Assembly: GCF_030823375.1 (NCBI RefSeq)
Contig: NZ_JAUSXB010000001.1
Span: 806,001 to 870,000, forward strand
Direction of reading: 5' to 3'
DNA: 64,000 bases
DNA from: Pseudarthrobacter siccitolerans
Lineage (GTDB): Bacteria > Actinomycetota > Actinomycetes > Actinomycetales > Micrococcaceae
Part shown: positions 44,562-53,840 of the stretch, in pieces
Layout: each line of letters starts with the position of its first letter
Numbering within the stretch: position 1 is the first letter of the stretch
Notes under the pieces: model-generated
The model's database searches: none
What the model saw: only the letters and a program-made list of their open reading frames with translations
What the model was told of the DNA's origin: nothing
Made by a program: the position numbers and the translations under genes

Positions 44562-46102
44562 GCGGCCACCGCGGCTGCCTGCCGCAGCCCCAGCGCCTGC
44601 CCGATATCGTTGGTGTCCGGCCGTTCCCGGTGCCCGAGGTCGGCCATGGTCCAGGCCAGACGAAGGACCCGGTCGTAGCCGCGGGCAGTGAGGACGCCGC
44701 GCTCAAGTGAATGGTCGAGGATGCGGGTGGATGCCGGCGGAAGCCGTAGCTCTCCCCGCAGTACACGGCCGGGGACCTGCGAATTCGTTTCCAGCCCAAA
44801 GGGCTGCAGCCGGTCACGCTGCCGGCCGCGCGCGTCACGGACCCGCGCGGCAACGGACGCAGTGTCCTCCTCGGCGCCTCCCTGCCCGAACTCTGCCAAA
44901 GAGACCCTGTCCACCTGGAGCTGGATGTCCACGCGGTCCAGTAGCGGGCCGGACATCCGGGCCAGGTACCGCCGGCGCATCATCGGCGTACATGTGCAGT
45001 CCAGGCCCTTCCCGGAGGCCTTGCCGCAAGGGCAGGGATTGGCTGCTAGGACCAGCTGGAACCGGGCAGGATAGGCGGCGGTTCCAGCGGACCGGTGAAT
45101 CACCAGCTCGCCGCTCTCCAAGGGCTGCCGAAGTGCGTCCAGGACACGGCGCTCATACTCGGGGGCCTCGTCCAGGAAGAGCACGCCCCGGTGGGCACGG
45201 GAGGCGGCCCCAGGCCTGGGAAGGCCTGAGCCGCCGCCAATGATTGCAGCGGCGGTAGCGGAATGGTGCGGGCTTTCAAAGGGCGGCCGGCGCAGCAGCT
45301 GGGCTGAGGAAGACGGCAGTCCGCAGAGCGAATGGATGGCGGTAACCTCCATGGCCTCATGGTCGGCAAGATCCGGCAACAGCCCGGGAAGCCGTTCGGC
45401 CAGCATGGTCTTGCCTGCACCCGGCGGACCCATCAGAAGAAGATGGTGTGCGCCGGCAGCTGCCACTTCGAGGGCCCGCCGTGCATCGCCCTGGCCGGAG
45501 ACATCAGCCATGTCAGGGCAGGTGGCGTCTTCCTCCTGCTCGTCGGCTGGAAGATCCGGATCCTCCGGGTCAAAATCCAGGGCCAGCTCCTGCGGGTCAG
45601 CGCCAAAATCCAGGGCCAGGCGCGCCAGGGTGCGGTAGCCAGTGACATTGGCGCCGGGAACCAGGGCAGCCTCGGCCAGGTTGGCGTGGGCCACCACAAT
45701 GTCCGGATAGCCTGCCTGGACGGACGCCATCACGGCCGGCAGGATGCCGCGGACCGGGCGCAGCCTCCCATCAAGCCCGAGCTCCGCGATAAAGACGGTT
45801 TTTCCAGTCGGCTTGATGTCGTTTGCTGCCCGGAGCACTGCCATGGTGACGGCCAGGTCGAAACCTGAGCCCCGTTTAGGGAGTGACGCCGGAATAAGGT
45901 TGGCGGTGATCTTCCGGCGGCTCAACGGTATCCCGGAATTTTTGGCTGCCGAGCGGATACGCTCCTTGGCTTCATTCAACGAGGCGTCCGGCAGCCCGAG
46001 GAGGATAAAAGCCGGCAGGGTTTGGCCGATGTCGGCCTCGACCTCCACGATGTAGCCGTTCAACCCCACTAAGGCGATGGAGTAGGTTCTGCCCAAGGCC
46101 AA
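44558..46102 (-). CDS. comM: YifB family Mg-chelatase-like AAA ATPase (ComM)
   Basis: A 514-residue AAA+ helicase known in other bacteria to drive branch migration during natural transformation. The N-terminal domain has LPAFILLGLPDASLNEAKERI; Walker A is MGPPGAGKTML, Walker B LFLDEAPEY, and the zinc-like Cys cluster is NPCPCG with CTC. The TTG at 46102 follows the YraN stop immediately (TGA-TTG), so translation is probably by re-initiation. Confidence 0.95.
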   Translation of the reverse strand: MALGRTYSIALVGLNGYIVEVEADIGQTLPAFILLGLPDASLNEAKERIRSAAKNSGIPLSRRKITANLIPASLPKRGSGFDLAVTMAVLRAANDIKPTGKTVFIAELGLDGRLRPVRGILPAVMASVQAGYPDIVVAHANLAEAALVPGANVTGYRTLARLALDFGADPQELALDFDPEDPDLPADEQEEDATCPDMADVSGQGDARRALEVAAAGAHHLLLMGPPGAGKTMLAERLPGLLPDLADHEAMEVTAIHSLCGLPSSSAQLLRRPPFESPHHSATAAAIIGGGSGLPRPGAASRAHRGVLFLDEAPEYERRVLDALRQPLESGELVIHRSAGTAAYPARFQLVLAANPCPCGKASGKGLDCTCTPMMRRRYLARMSGPLLDRVDIQLQVDRVSLAEFGQGGAEEDTASVAARVRDARGRQRDRLQPFGLETNSQVPGRVLRGELRLPPASTRILDHSLERGVLTARGYDRVLRLAWTMADLGHRERPDTNDIGQALGLRQAAAVAA

Positions 46103-46459
46103 TCACCCCACCCCCTTGAGGTGCTCCACCAGGGGTTCGCCGCGGCCGTCGTCCACCACGGCGATGACATCCACCCGCCGCAGCGGCATCCGCAGCTCGC
46201 GGTCGCGGCACCATGCCGAACCCAGCCGGTGCAGGCGGGCAAGCTTCTTGGGACCTACCGCTTCAAAGGGGTGGCCGTAATCGAGGGATCGGCGGGTCTT
46301 TACTTCGGCAATGACAAGGGCATCGCCATCCAGGGCCACGATGTCGATTTCACCCTCGGTGCAGCGCCAGTTGCGCTCAACCACCAGCATGCCGACGGAT
46401 TCGAGATAGCCGGCGGCAAGCTCCTCACCGCGACGGCCCAACAGGTCTTTTGATTTCAT
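46103..46459 (-). CDS. YraN family (UPF0102) nuclease-like protein
   Basis: A 118-residue restriction-endonuclease-fold protein. GRRGEELAAGYLESVGMLVV, the ERNWRCTEGEIDIVALDG acidic motif and VIAEVKTRRSLDYG form the PD-(D/E)xK-like core. GGAGGT lies four bases before the ATG at 46459, but inside a 12-bp hairpin. It is the first gene of the comM-dprA operon, a conserved arrangement. Confidence 0.93.
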   Translation of the reverse strand: MKSKDLLGRRGEELAAGYLESVGMLVVERNWRCTEGEIDIVALDGDALVIAEVKTRRSLDYGHPFEAVGPKKLARLHRLGSAWCRDRELRMPLRRVDVIAVVDDGRGEPLVEHLKGVG

Positions 46460-46462
46460 TTC

Positions 46463-46503
46463 TACCTCCGCAACCAGCCTGCGGGGGCGCAGTTGCGGAG
46501 GTA
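46463..46503 (-). promoter_or_regulatory. Hairpin sequestering the YraN ribosome binding site
   Basis: TACCTCCGCAAC (46463-46474) pairs exactly with GTTGCGGAGGTA (46492-46503). On the minus strand the 3' arm contains the GGAGG Shine-Dalgarno sequence of the yraN gene. The hairpin may act as a terminator for DUF2469 or as a translational control element. Confidence 0.6.
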
Positions 46504-46580
46504 AGGGAGCTCATCCCGTATGTGTAAAAATCACTTGCCGGGGGCGAATGTGCAGGACAAGTCGCCGGGCCCGTCAGGGA

Positions 46581-46907
46581 CTACTGGCCCAGGTCAACAT
46601 CCTTAGGCAGCGCGAGTTCCTCGTTGCGCGGAAGCTCTTCCACGTTGACGTCCTTGAACGTGAGGACCCGGACACTTTTCACGAACCGCGCCGAGCGGTA
46701 AACGTCCCACACCCAGGCGTCCTGGAGCGTCAGGTCGAAGTAGACTTCGCCGTCGGCGCTGCGGGCCTGGAGGTCCACGTGGTTGGCCAGGTAGAAGCGC
46801 CGTTCGGTCTCGACAACGTAGCTGAACAGGCCGACGACGTCGCGGTATTCACGATAGAGCTGCAGCTCCATGTCGGTTTCATAGTTTTCAAGATCCTCAG
46901 CACTCAT
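46581..46907 (-). CDS. DUF2469 family protein
   Basis: A 108-residue actinobacterial protein. MSAEDLENYETDMELQLYRE, the VVGLFSYVVETERRFYLANH segment and YFDLTLQDAWVWDVYRSARF are the family hallmarks. Function is unknown. It typically lies between rnhB and the yraN-comM-dprA operon, as here. ATG at 46907 is chosen over the in-frame ATG at 46925. Confidence 0.93.
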   Translation of the reverse strand: MSAEDLENYETDMELQLYREYRDVVGLFSYVVETERRFYLANHVDLQARSADGEVYFDLTLQDAWVWDVYRSARFVKSVRVLTFKDVNVEELPRNEELALPKDVDLGQ

Positions 46908-46956
46908 GATTCCATCTTGCACCATCCACGGCGCCGCTGGCGCCCGCGCCGGGCCG

Positions 46957-47760
46957 TCAGTCTTCGCTGCCGGGCTCCTCGAGCCCTGGCTCGTCCGTGC
47001 TGTCCAGCAACTCCCCGCCGAGCAGGCGCCAGCTCACCCGGTGGTATGGGGTTGGCCCTGCCGCCCGGAGGACGTCCCGATGCAGCACCGTGGCGTAACC
47101 CTTGTTGATGTCCCAGCCGAAGTCCGGGTACTCGGCATGAAGCTTCCGCATCATCCCGTCCCGTTCCACCTTGGCGATCACGCTCGCCGCCGCCACGCTC
47201 AGGCACTGCATGTCCGCTTTGATTTTGGTGTGCACCGGGGCGTCGCAAACGGCTTCAAGGACCGGCTCGTCGAAGAGGGACAGCTGTTCGGCGGGCGAGA
47301 GCCAGTTGTGACTGCCGTCCAGGAGCACCATGTCCGGTGTCACGCCCGCCGCGAGAACCTCGTGCCACGCGCGGGTTCCGGCCAGGCGCAGCGCAGCGAT
47401 GATGCCAAGGGCATCGATCTCCTGTGCCGACGCGTGCCCCACGGCGGATGCCACGCTCCACCGGCGGACCAGCGGGTCAAGCCGTTCCCGTTCAGCCGGG
47501 CTGAGGAGCTTGCTGTCCCGAACCCCGGCCAGGGGGCGCTGGCGCTCCAGGTCCACGACGGCGATGCCGACGCTGACGGGCCCGGCGAGGGCGCCACGGC
47601 CGACCTCGTCCACGCCAGCCACGAGGCGCACCCCCTGCGCCTTAAACGTCCGTTCGTGCCGCAGGGTGGGAGCCTTTGCGGGACGGGCCACCTTGGTGGA
47701 GCCGGCGCGTCCTTTGGCCGTGTTGGCCTTTACCGCGCCGGCCTTAACTACCGGGGACAT
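46957..47760 (-). CDS. rnhB: Ribonuclease HII
   Basis: A 267-residue RNase that removes ribonucleotides from DNA. The metal site is [16 protein letters not shown] with the following [13 protein letters not shown] and later Asp (HNWLSPAEQ region, [22 protein letters not shown]). An N-terminal 45-residue Lys/Ala-rich extension is typical of actinobacteria. The ATG at 47760 follows the lepB stop by two bases. The C-terminal tail is acidic (EEPGSED). Confidence 0.95.
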   Translation of the reverse strand: MSPVVKAGAVKANTAKGRAGSTKVARPAKAPTLRHERTFKAQGVRLVAGVDEVGRGALAGPVSVGIAVVDLERQRPLAGVRDSKLLSPAERERLDPLVRRWSVASAVGHASAQEIDALGIIAALRLAGTRAWHEVLAAGVTPDMVLLDGSHNWLSPAEQLSLFDEPVLEAVCDAPVHTKIKADMQCLSVAAASVIAKVERDGMMRKLHAEYPDFGWDINKGYATVLHRDVLRAAGPTPYHRVSWRLLGGELLDSTDEPGLEEPGSED

Positions 47761-47762
47761 GG

Positions 47763-48587
47763 TCAGGGTGCCGCCGGCACGTTCCGGAACACATCCGGGT
47801 AGTTGTCCAGGGTGGTGATCCGGCTCAGCGGCCACGCGATCACGGCGGCCTTGCCTTCAAGGTCTGCCATGTCGATGAACCCGCCGTCGATCTCCATGTG
47901 GGCGCGGGAGTCGGCTGAGTGGTTGCGGTTATCGCCCATCACCCACACCTTGCCTTCGGGGACAGTGACATCGAAGTTGCGGACCTGCGGGACCTCGGCC
48001 GAATTGATGTACTTCTCGTCGACGGCGGTCCCGTTAATCGTCAGTTTACCGCCGGCATCACAGCAGACGACATGGTCCCCCGGCAGCCCGATGACCCTTT
48101 TGACCAGGTGTTGCTCTGAGTTGTCCGGCAGGAGGCCAACAAAGGTAAGTCCGTCCTGCACCCAGGTGAACGGTCCCTCCGTCTTTTCCGGCGCGGCCGG
48201 CAGCCAGCCTTTGGTGTCGCGGAAAACCACAACGTCCCCGCGGCTCAGTGAGAAGGGTTCAGGCACCAGGAGGTTAACGAAGATCCGGTCGTCAACATCC
48301 AGCGTGTTCACCATGGATTCGGAGGGGATGAAGAAAGCCCGGAACAGGAAGGTTTTGATCAGGAAGGAAAGCACGACGGCGATGACCACCACTGTGGCTA
48401 TTTCCTTCAGCCAGGCGAGCATCTGGCCGCCGCCGCTTTTTTCGTCGGCGGCCCTGGCTTCGGCCCGGCTGCCTGCAGCGGGAGAAGGTGCTTCGGGACC
48501 CGAAACTGCTTCCGGCGCAGCGCTGGCCGGGGAATCCGGAGCGCCGTCCCGACGCGGCTCGGGGGTCCACGGGTGGTTCTCGGGCAT
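47763..48587 (-). CDS. lepB: Signal peptidase I (copy 1, longer N-terminus)
   Basis: A 274-residue membrane protease that removes signal peptides on the outer face of the membrane. The TM anchor is at about 60-80 ([18 protein letters not shown]), the nucleophile Ser is in [10 protein letters not shown], the general-base Lys in [12 protein letters not shown], and box E is [10 protein letters not shown]. The 60-residue cytoplasmic N-terminus is Pro/Ala/Glu-rich and probably disordered. It follows the second signal peptidase directly (gap of zero). Confidence 0.94.
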   Translation of the reverse strand: MPENHPWTPEPRRDGAPDSPASAAPEAVSGPEAPSPAAGSRAEARAADEKSGGGQMLAWLKEIATVVVIAVVLSFLIKTFLFRAFFIPSESMVNTLDVDDRIFVNLLVPEPFSLSRGDVVVFRDTKGWLPAAPEKTEGPFTWVQDGLTFVGLLPDNSEQHLVKRVIGLPGDHVVCCDAGGKLTINGTAVDEKYINSAEVPQVRNFDVTVPEGKVWVMGDNRNHSADSRAHMEIDGGFIDMADLEGKAAVIAWPLSRITTLDNYPDVFRNVPAAP

Positions 48588-49292
48588 CTACTGTCCGTTC
48601 TGTGTTATTGGCCCTGCCGCTGGCGGCCGAGGTAATGCAGCAAATCTATCAAGCGGCCAGACGATCCGGACCGGCCTGCCAATCACCCTGTCCAACGGCA
48701 CCATACCTCCGCCGGGGGCACCAAGCAGGCTCCGGGAGTCGGCGGACACGGACCGGTGGTCGCCCAGCAGCCACAAGCGCCCCTCCGGCACCTCTGCACT
48801 GAACTTTTGTGTGCTGGGTACATCCCCGCGGAAGACGTAGGGTTCGGCCAGTGGTTCACCGTTGACGGTGATTTTCCCGCCGGCGTCACAACAGACCACG
48901 GAGTCCCCCGGAAGTCCGATGACGCGTTTTACATAGGTGGTGTCGCTGCCCGTCAGGCCAAGCCATTGGCTGATGCCCGCGGCGGTATCCACCAGTGCGC
49001 CCTTACCGCTGTTGAGCGGTGCGAAAGTGCCCCGGCCGTCAAAGACCACGATGTCCCCGCGCCGGACCGATTCGGCCCTGAAATCGGTGCGCGAGACGAG
49101 GATGCGGTCCCCGCCCTGGAGGAGCGGTTCCATGGACTCGGACGGAATGTAGTAGACGTCGAGCCAGAGTGACCGGACCAGACCGCTGACTGCCAGGGCC
49201 AGCACAAAGGCAAGGAACACAAAACGCCAGCCCGTATTGGCGGGCTGGCGTTTTATCTGGTCCATAAGTCCGTATCCTGGGCGCTGGTGCAT
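48588..49292 (-). CDS. lepB: Signal peptidase I (copy 2)
   Basis: A 234-residue paralogue of the neighbour. The TM anchor (RFVFLAFVLALAVSGLVRSL) is followed by IPSESMEPLLQGGDRI (Ser), [16 protein letters not shown] (Lys) and GDHRSVSADS. The start is ambiguous: ATG at 49292 or 49265; upstream to the rplS stop the frame is open but without a start codon. Tandem divergence suggests specialisation for different substrate sets. Confidence 0.9.
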   Translation of the reverse strand: MHQRPGYGLMDQIKRQPANTGWRFVFLAFVLALAVSGLVRSLWLDVYYIPSESMEPLLQGGDRILVSRTDFRAESVRRGDIVVFDGRGTFAPLNSGKGALVDTAAGISQWLGLTGSDTTYVKRVIGLPGDSVVCCDAGGKITVNGEPLAEPYVFRGDVPSTQKFSAEVPEGRLWLLGDHRSVSADSRSLLGAPGGGMVPLDRVIGRPVRIVWPLDRFAALPRPPAAGPITQNGQ

Positions 49293-49347
49293 GGCTCCGG
49301 CGCTGGCCGGGTACGGCTGCGGCCCTGCCTGGTAGGTCCGGTGGGAC

Positions 49348-49707
49348 TTACTTGGCGGTGCTGAAGTCGCGCTTTTCCTTGATCTTCGCAGCCTTACCGC
49401 GCAGCGCGCGCATGTAGTAAAGCTTGGCGCGGCGGACGTCACCCTTGGTAACGACCTCGATCTTTTCGATGATCGGGGAGTGCACCGGGAAGGTACGCTC
49501 CACGCCGACACCGAAGGACACCTTGCGGACGGTGAAGGTCTCGCGGACGCCTTCGCCCTGGCGGCCCAGGACGAAACCCTGGAATACCTGGACACGGGTG
49601 TTCTTGCCTTCAATGATGTTCACGTGAACCTTGAGGGTGTCACCGGCGCGGAACGCGGGAACATCGGTGCGCAGCGAGGCTGCATCGACGGAATCGAGAA
49701 TATGCAT
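49348..49707 (-). CDS. rplS: 50S ribosomal protein L19
   Basis: A 119-residue ribosomal protein, with [35 protein letters not shown] and [23 protein letters not shown] at 49707 fits the family; the frame extends eight codons upstream. It follows trmD with 260 bases between, as usual for the rpsP-rimM-trmD-rplS order, and may have its own promoter. Confidence 0.98.
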   Translation of the reverse strand: MHILDSVDAASLRTDVPAFRAGDTLKVHVNIIEGKNTRVQVFQGFVLGRQGEGVRETFTVRKVSFGVGVERTFPVHSPIIEKIEVVTKGDVRRAKLYYMRALRGKAAKIKEKRDFSTAK

Positions 49708-49967
49708 GATTGCACTCCTGGTGAACGCCACAGGTCATTCACTTTAGGTCACGGCAGCCAAGCCCGGACGCTGTTGGCGCACCGGAGATTGCTGCCGAAA
49801 GTTTGATGGTCCGGCCACTTCACTGATTGACGTGCCGGTTGTCATAGCTGTTGGTTGCGCTCCCCCTGTGGCAGGTGCGGACCCAGCAGACACAAGGACT
49901 AATTTTGCCACAGTCCGCGGCGGACAGCCAATCCCGGGAGCCGGAGGACGGCGGAACCGCCGGCCGG

Positions 49968-50780
49968 TCAGTCCTGCTGCTCGTCCGGCTGGGCAGGGCG
50001 GCGCCGCAGGCGGCCGTCGACGACGTCGTACCCCAGGTCCTGCAGGGCGGTGCGGTCGGCACGCGGCAGCTTTCCGGCGTCGAACGCTTCGAGCAGGTCC
50101 GGGCGGCGTTCCGCCGTCCGGCGGAACTGTTCATGCCGGCGCCACTGCGCAATCTTTCCGTGGTTTCCGCTCAGCAGGACTGCCGGCACTTCGCGTTCCC
50201 GCCAGACTGACGGTTTGGTGTAGACGGGGTACTCCAGCAGCCCGTCGGAGTGGGACTCCTCCACCAGCGACTCGGGATTGCCCACCACGCCGGGCAGGAG
50301 CCTGCCGATGGCCTCGACCATGGCAAGGACCGCCACTTCGCCGCCGTTCAGGACGTAATCGCCAAGGCTGACGGGCCGGACAGTGAAATGTTCCCCGGCC
50401 CATTCGATAACCCGCTCATCGATGCCCTCGTACCGTCCACACGCGAACGCGAGGTGCTCCTGTTCGGCCAGTTCGTAGGCGAGGGCCTGGGTGAACCGTT
50501 CCCCCGCCGGCGACGGGACGATCAGGACCGGCTTGCCCGCACCTTCGGGGCGTCCCCCGGCCACCGATGACAGGGCCTGCGCCCACGGCTCAGGCTTCAT
50601 GACCATCCCCGCGCCGCCCCCGTAAGGGGTGTCATCCACGGTCCGGTGCCTGTCCGTTGTGAACGACCGCAAGTCGTGGACGTGCAGGTCCAGCAGCCCG
50701 TCCTGGCGGGCCTTGCCGATCAGGGAGAGTTCCAGCGGCGCCAGGTACTCGGGGAAGATACTGACGACGTCGATCCGCAT
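49968..50780 (-). CDS. trmD: tRNA (guanine-N1)-methyltransferase TrmD
   Basis: A 270-residue SPOUT (trefoil-knot) enzyme that makes m1G37. [35 protein letters not shown] and [20 protein letters not shown] are the SAM-binding knot signatures. Its ATG abuts the rimM TAA directly. The C-terminal 25 residues are extra and Arg/Gln-rich. Confidence 0.97.
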   Translation of the reverse strand: MRIDVVSIFPEYLAPLELSLIGKARQDGLLDLHVHDLRSFTTDRHRTVDDTPYGGGAGMVMKPEPWAQALSSVAGGRPEGAGKPVLIVPSPAGERFTQALAYELAEQEHLAFACGRYEGIDERVIEWAGEHFTVRPVSLGDYVLNGGEVAVLAMVEAIGRLLPGVVGNPESLVEESHSDGLLEYPVYTKPSVWREREVPAVLLSGNHGKIAQWRRHEQFRRTAERRPDLLEAFDAGKLPRADRTALQDLGYDVVDGRLRRRPAQPDEQQD

Positions 50781-51326
50781 TTAGGCGTTGCTTTCCGGAT
50801 CAGGCCCGGCGCCCTGGTCCGAGTTGAGCTCGAACAGGCCGTCCGGCGGGGTGAGGAGGACGAACCCTTCCTCGATGTTGACCTCCGGCACAATCTGCTC
50901 AACGAAGGGAATGAGGATCTCTTCGCCGCCGGGCGTGGTGACTACCAGCAGATCCTGGACAGGCATGGTGTTGAGCGCGGCAACCTTGCCCACCACCCGG
51001 GACCCAACCCGTGCCTCCAGTCCTACCAGTTCGTGCTCGTACCAGCCTTCGTCGTCGTCCTCGTCCAATTCTTCGGTTTCGATGAAGAGCTTGGCGCCGC
51101 GCAGGGTTTCCGCTTCGTTGCGGGTTTCAATTTCCTCGAAGCCGAGCAGGAGGATGTCCTTGTTCCAGCGGGCGCTGATGACGGTCAGCGGCCCGGCCGA
51201 GGCCGGTTCCACTACAAATTCGGTGCCCGGCACAAACCGGTCCCCAGGGGCGTCGGTGAGGACCTGGACCGTTACTTCCCCCCGGATACCGTGGGGCTTG
51301 CCGATTCGTGCCACCTGAAGCTGCAT
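50781..51326 (-). CDS. rimM: Ribosome maturation factor RimM
   Basis: A 181-residue 30S assembly factor that binds S19. The N-terminal RimM domain starts VARIGKPHGIRGEVTVQ. The C-terminal PRC barrel holds the VGSRVGKVAALN and LLVVTTPGGEEILIPFVEQI segments. ATG at 51326. An acidic insert EELDEDDDEGWYEHELVG links the two domains. Confidence 0.95.
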   Translation of the reverse strand: MQLQVARIGKPHGIRGEVTVQVLTDAPGDRFVPGTEFVVEPASAGPLTVISARWNKDILLLGFEEIETRNEAETLRGAKLFIETEELDEDDDEGWYEHELVGLEARVGSRVVGKVAALNTMPVQDLLVVTTPGGEEILIPFVEQIVPEVNIEEGFVLLTPPDGLFELNSDQGAGPDPESNA

Positions 51327-51386
51327 GTGTTCCTCTGTTCCGATGTGTCTGTTCCGTGCGGTTCGCGGGGTGTCCCGGGGAAAGCA

Positions 51387-51421
51387 CTCCGGCCCCTCCA
51401 CCATGGGTGGAGGGGCCGGAG
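51387..51421 (-). terminator. Intra-operon terminator/attenuator hairpin between KH gene and rimM
   Basis: A 16-bp GC-rich stem (51387-51402 with 51406-51421) around ATG, 23 bases downstream of the KH gene stop. There is no long T-tract, so it is more likely a partial terminator or an RNA-processing/stability element. Confidence 0.6.
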
Positions 51422-51443
51422 CAAAGCTGATGTTGCCGTGCGC

Positions 51444-51686
51444 TCAGCGGCGGCGGTCTGTGTCGACGACGTCGACCCTTACCGGCTCGCCGCCGGCCAG
51501 GGCAGCCACAACGGTGCGCAAGGCGCGTGCCGTGCGGCCCTGGCGGCCGATCACCCGTCCGAGGTCGTCCTGATGAACCCGCACCTCGAGGGTGTCCCCG
51601 CGGCGGTTGTTCTTCGAGCTGACCTTGACGTCATCCGGGGAGTCTACGATTCCCCGGACCAGGTGCTCCAGCGCGTCTGCCAGCAA
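51444..51686 (-). CDS. khpA: KH-domain RNA-binding protein (KhpA-like)
   Basis: An 80-residue single-KH protein. The KH core is VHQDDLGRVIGRQGRTARAL with the GxxG loop (GRQG). The TTG start at 51686 follows the rpsP TAA by one base, tying it to S16 synthesis. In other Gram-positives such proteins bind RNA with a KhpB partner and affect cell division. The KhpB partner is not in this window. Confidence 0.92.
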   Translation of the reverse strand: MLADALEHLVRGIVDSPDDVKVSSKNNRRGDTLEVRVHQDDLGRVIGRQGRTARALRTVVAALAGGEPVRVDVVDTDRRR

Positions 51687-51687
51687 T

Positions 51688-52104
51688 TTACTCAGCCTCG
51701 GTGGTCTCTGCCTCGGCCGGTGCCTCGGCTGCGTCAGACTTGGATGCCTTCTTGGTGATGGCTTCCGGGATGATCACGGAACCCTTTTCCGGGGCAACGA
51801 AGGCTTCCTTCGGAGCTTTGGTCTTCAGGGTGCCTTCCTGGCCCGGGAGGCCCTTGAACTTCTGCCAGTCACCGGTGATCTTGAGGATCGCGGCAACCTG
51901 CTCCGACGGCTGGGCGCCGACGGACAGCCAGTACTGGGCACGCTCTGAGTTGACCTCGATGTATGAGGGCTCTTCGGTGGGGTGGTACTTGCCGATTTCC
52001 TCGATGGCGCGGCCGTCACGCTTGGTGCGTGAGTCTGCGACGACGATGCGGTAGTACGGTGCGCGCATTTTGCCAAAGCGCTTAAGGCGAATCTTTACGG
52101 CCAC
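51688..52104 (-). CDS. rpsP: 30S ribosomal protein S16
   Basis: A 138-residue ribosomal protein: [20 protein letters not shown], then [19 protein letters not shown] and [13 protein letters not shown]. The actinobacterial C-terminal extension rich in Ala/Glu is present. GTG at 52104 gives the universal N-terminus. Here S16 opens the rpsP-khpA-rimM-trmD operon. In many actinobacteria ffh lies directly upstream; here a 5.6-kb block is between them. Confidence 0.97.
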   Translation of the reverse strand: MAVKIRLKRFGKMRAPYYRIVVADSRTKRDGRAIEEIGKYHPTEEPSYIEVNSERAQYWLSVGAQPSEQVAAILKITGDWQKFKGLPGQEGTLKTKAPKEAFVAPEKGSVIIPEAITKKASKSDAAEAPAEAETTEAE

Positions 52105-52308
52105 TTTTGTGGTCACTCCTGTTTCAGAAAGGGGGTGAACCCGGCGTTCTGCACCCGTGGGGCGGGCCGTACTTGCGGGTTCGAAGGACAAGATCCGGAC
52201 GCGGAGAGAGGGGCCACGCAGATCGAGTACCTGTTTATTGTGCCAGATCAGCGCCCGGATTTCGACTTGGCGCGCATCCGGCGCTGCCCGAAGGAAGCGG
52301 GAGCCAGG

Positions 52309-52749
52309 TCAGGCGGACCAGACGTACAGGCCGGTGCGCTCCGACTCATCGACGGCGCCGGCAAGTTCGGCCAGTTGCTGCACGTAGGTCCGGGCCTGCG
52401 CCGCATCGAACGGCATGTCGTCCTGGGCCGCCCATTGCTCGGCAACGTCGTCCAGGACGTTGCCTTCGCCTTCGGTTTCATACGAGAGCAGGTCCGCCAG
52501 GGCACGAACCATGGCAGGCGGGACGGCCAGCAGTGAATCGCTCGCCACATCCACCATAGTCAGCTCGTAGTCTGCTCCGCCGGCGTGCACGGCTGTACCG
52601 GCAAGGTCCCCGAGCTGTTCGACCTCAAAGTCGCTGATTCCCTCGATCCTGACTGCCTGGCCGGCCGGCGCGCTGCTGCCCTGGTCCAGCACCCCGGCGC
52701 GCTTCAGCGCACCCGCATGGTCAGCGACAAAGATCTCGGTGAAGCCCAT
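52309..52749 (-). CDS. Conserved-looking hypothetical protein
   Basis: A 146-residue acidic soluble protein beginning MGFTEIFVADHAGALKRAG, with a later region rich in Asp/Glu (LLSYETEGEGNVLDDVAEQW) and a terminal TGLYVWSA. I cannot assign a family. Start ATG at 52749 is used because GAGGG lies eight bases upstream; ATG at 52764 adds five residues. It reads as a genuine Micrococcaceae gene. Function unknown. Confidence 0.7.
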   Translation of the reverse strand: MGFTEIFVADHAGALKRAGVLDQGSSAPAGQAVRIEGISDFEVEQLGDLAGTAVHAGGADYELTMVDVASDSLLAVPPAMVRALADLLSYETEGEGNVLDDVAEQWAAQDDMPFDAAQARTYVQQLAELAGAVDESERTGLYVWSA

Positions 52750-52862
52750 GGGAATTACCCTCATTCCGTTGACGGTCCGGCACATTGGGAGGCAGAATCC
52801 GCCGCCCCGCCGTTCGGGTTTCAGCCTAGTACACGGGCCCCGGCTGTCCGGCCACGGCGGCC

Positions 52863-53738
52863 TTAACGGACAGAGACCCGGATGTTGTTGCGCCAGGGAT
52901 CCTCGAACCTCAGCTCCGCACCGGTGTGGTGCGCGGGCACCCCGGCGACCTTCAGCCGGTCAGCCAGCGCCCCGACGTCGTCTCCGGACGGAACCTCGAT
53001 GAGCACCTCGCCAAGGCCCAAGGTATCCTTGCGGGGACCGGCGCCGCGGCTGTTCCAGACGTTCATGGCCATGTGGTGGTGGTAGCGGCCCGCCGAAACA
53101 AAGAGTGCCTGCCCGTGCCAGCCGGCAGTCTTTTCGAAGCCGAGGATACCGACGTAGAAGTCGCGGGCCTGCTGGACGTCGCCCACCTGGAGGTGGACGT
53201 GGCCCACTCCCGCCACGGTTCCACGCTGGCGCTCGAGGGATTCCTCAGTGAGGTGCTGCTCCAGGTAGCGCTGCGGCGGCAGGGCCAGGCTGTCCATGAC
53301 CACGTCCGTACCGTTCCATGACCAGTTACTCCTCGGACGGTCCCAGTAGAGCTCGATGCCATTGCCTTCCGGATCATTGAAGTAGAAGGCCTCGCTGACC
53401 AGGTGGTCGGCGCTGCCAGTGAACGAGCGGGACTCGAATTGAGCGGCCGTGGCGATGGTGGCGGCGAGGTCGGCCTGGTTCTCAAAAAGCAGCGCGGTGT
53501 GGAAGAGGCCCGCTTCTCCCCTGCCCGGAAGGTTCAGCCCCGGAGCTGGCGCAAGGTGGACCAATGGCTTCCGGAGCCGGCCGAGGTACAGCCCGCCGTC
53601 CTGTTCGGCAACAACCTCAAGCCCAAGGGCACGCTGGTAGTAGTCGGTCATGACCTTCATGTCGCCCACCTTGAGCATCACGGTGCCCATGGTGAGTTCG
53701 GCAGGAAGGAGATCCTGGGTTGCGGCTTGTGCAGTCAT
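52863..53738 (-). CDS. Two-domain VOC family protein (CatE-like extradiol dioxygenase fold)
   Basis: A 291-residue protein with two vicinal-oxygen-chelate domains (about 15-130 and 163-290). Likely metal ligands appear as His in GEAGLFHTALL and Glu in PEGNGIELYWD, and as His in GVGHVHLQVGDVQQARDFY in the second domain, with HHHMAMNVWNS. CatE-type proteins are ring-cleaving dioxygenases or glyoxalase-like; which applies is unclear. No aromatic-degradation gene is adjacent. Confidence 0.88.
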   Translation of the reverse strand: MTAQAATQDLLPAELTMGTVMLKVGDMKVMTDYYQRALGLEVVAEQDGGLYLGRLRKPLVHLAPAPGLNLPGRGEAGLFHTALLFENQADLAATIATAAQFESRSFTGSADHLVSEAFYFNDPEGNGIELYWDRPRSNWSWNGTDVVMDSLALPPQRYLEQHLTEESLERQRGTVAGVGHVHLQVGDVQQARDFYVGILGFEKTAGWHGQALFVSAGRYHHHMAMNVWNSRGAGPRKDTLGLGEVLIEVPSGDDVGALADRLKVAGVPAHHTGAELRFEDPWRNNIRVSVR

Positions 53739-53840
53739 TGAAAACTCCCGGTGCTGTGGCCCGTCGGGGTGGTGGGCCTGTCACTATTAAAATTACTTGA
53801 AGCTTCAATTTATTCCAAGTAGCTTTCGGGACTTTTCGCC

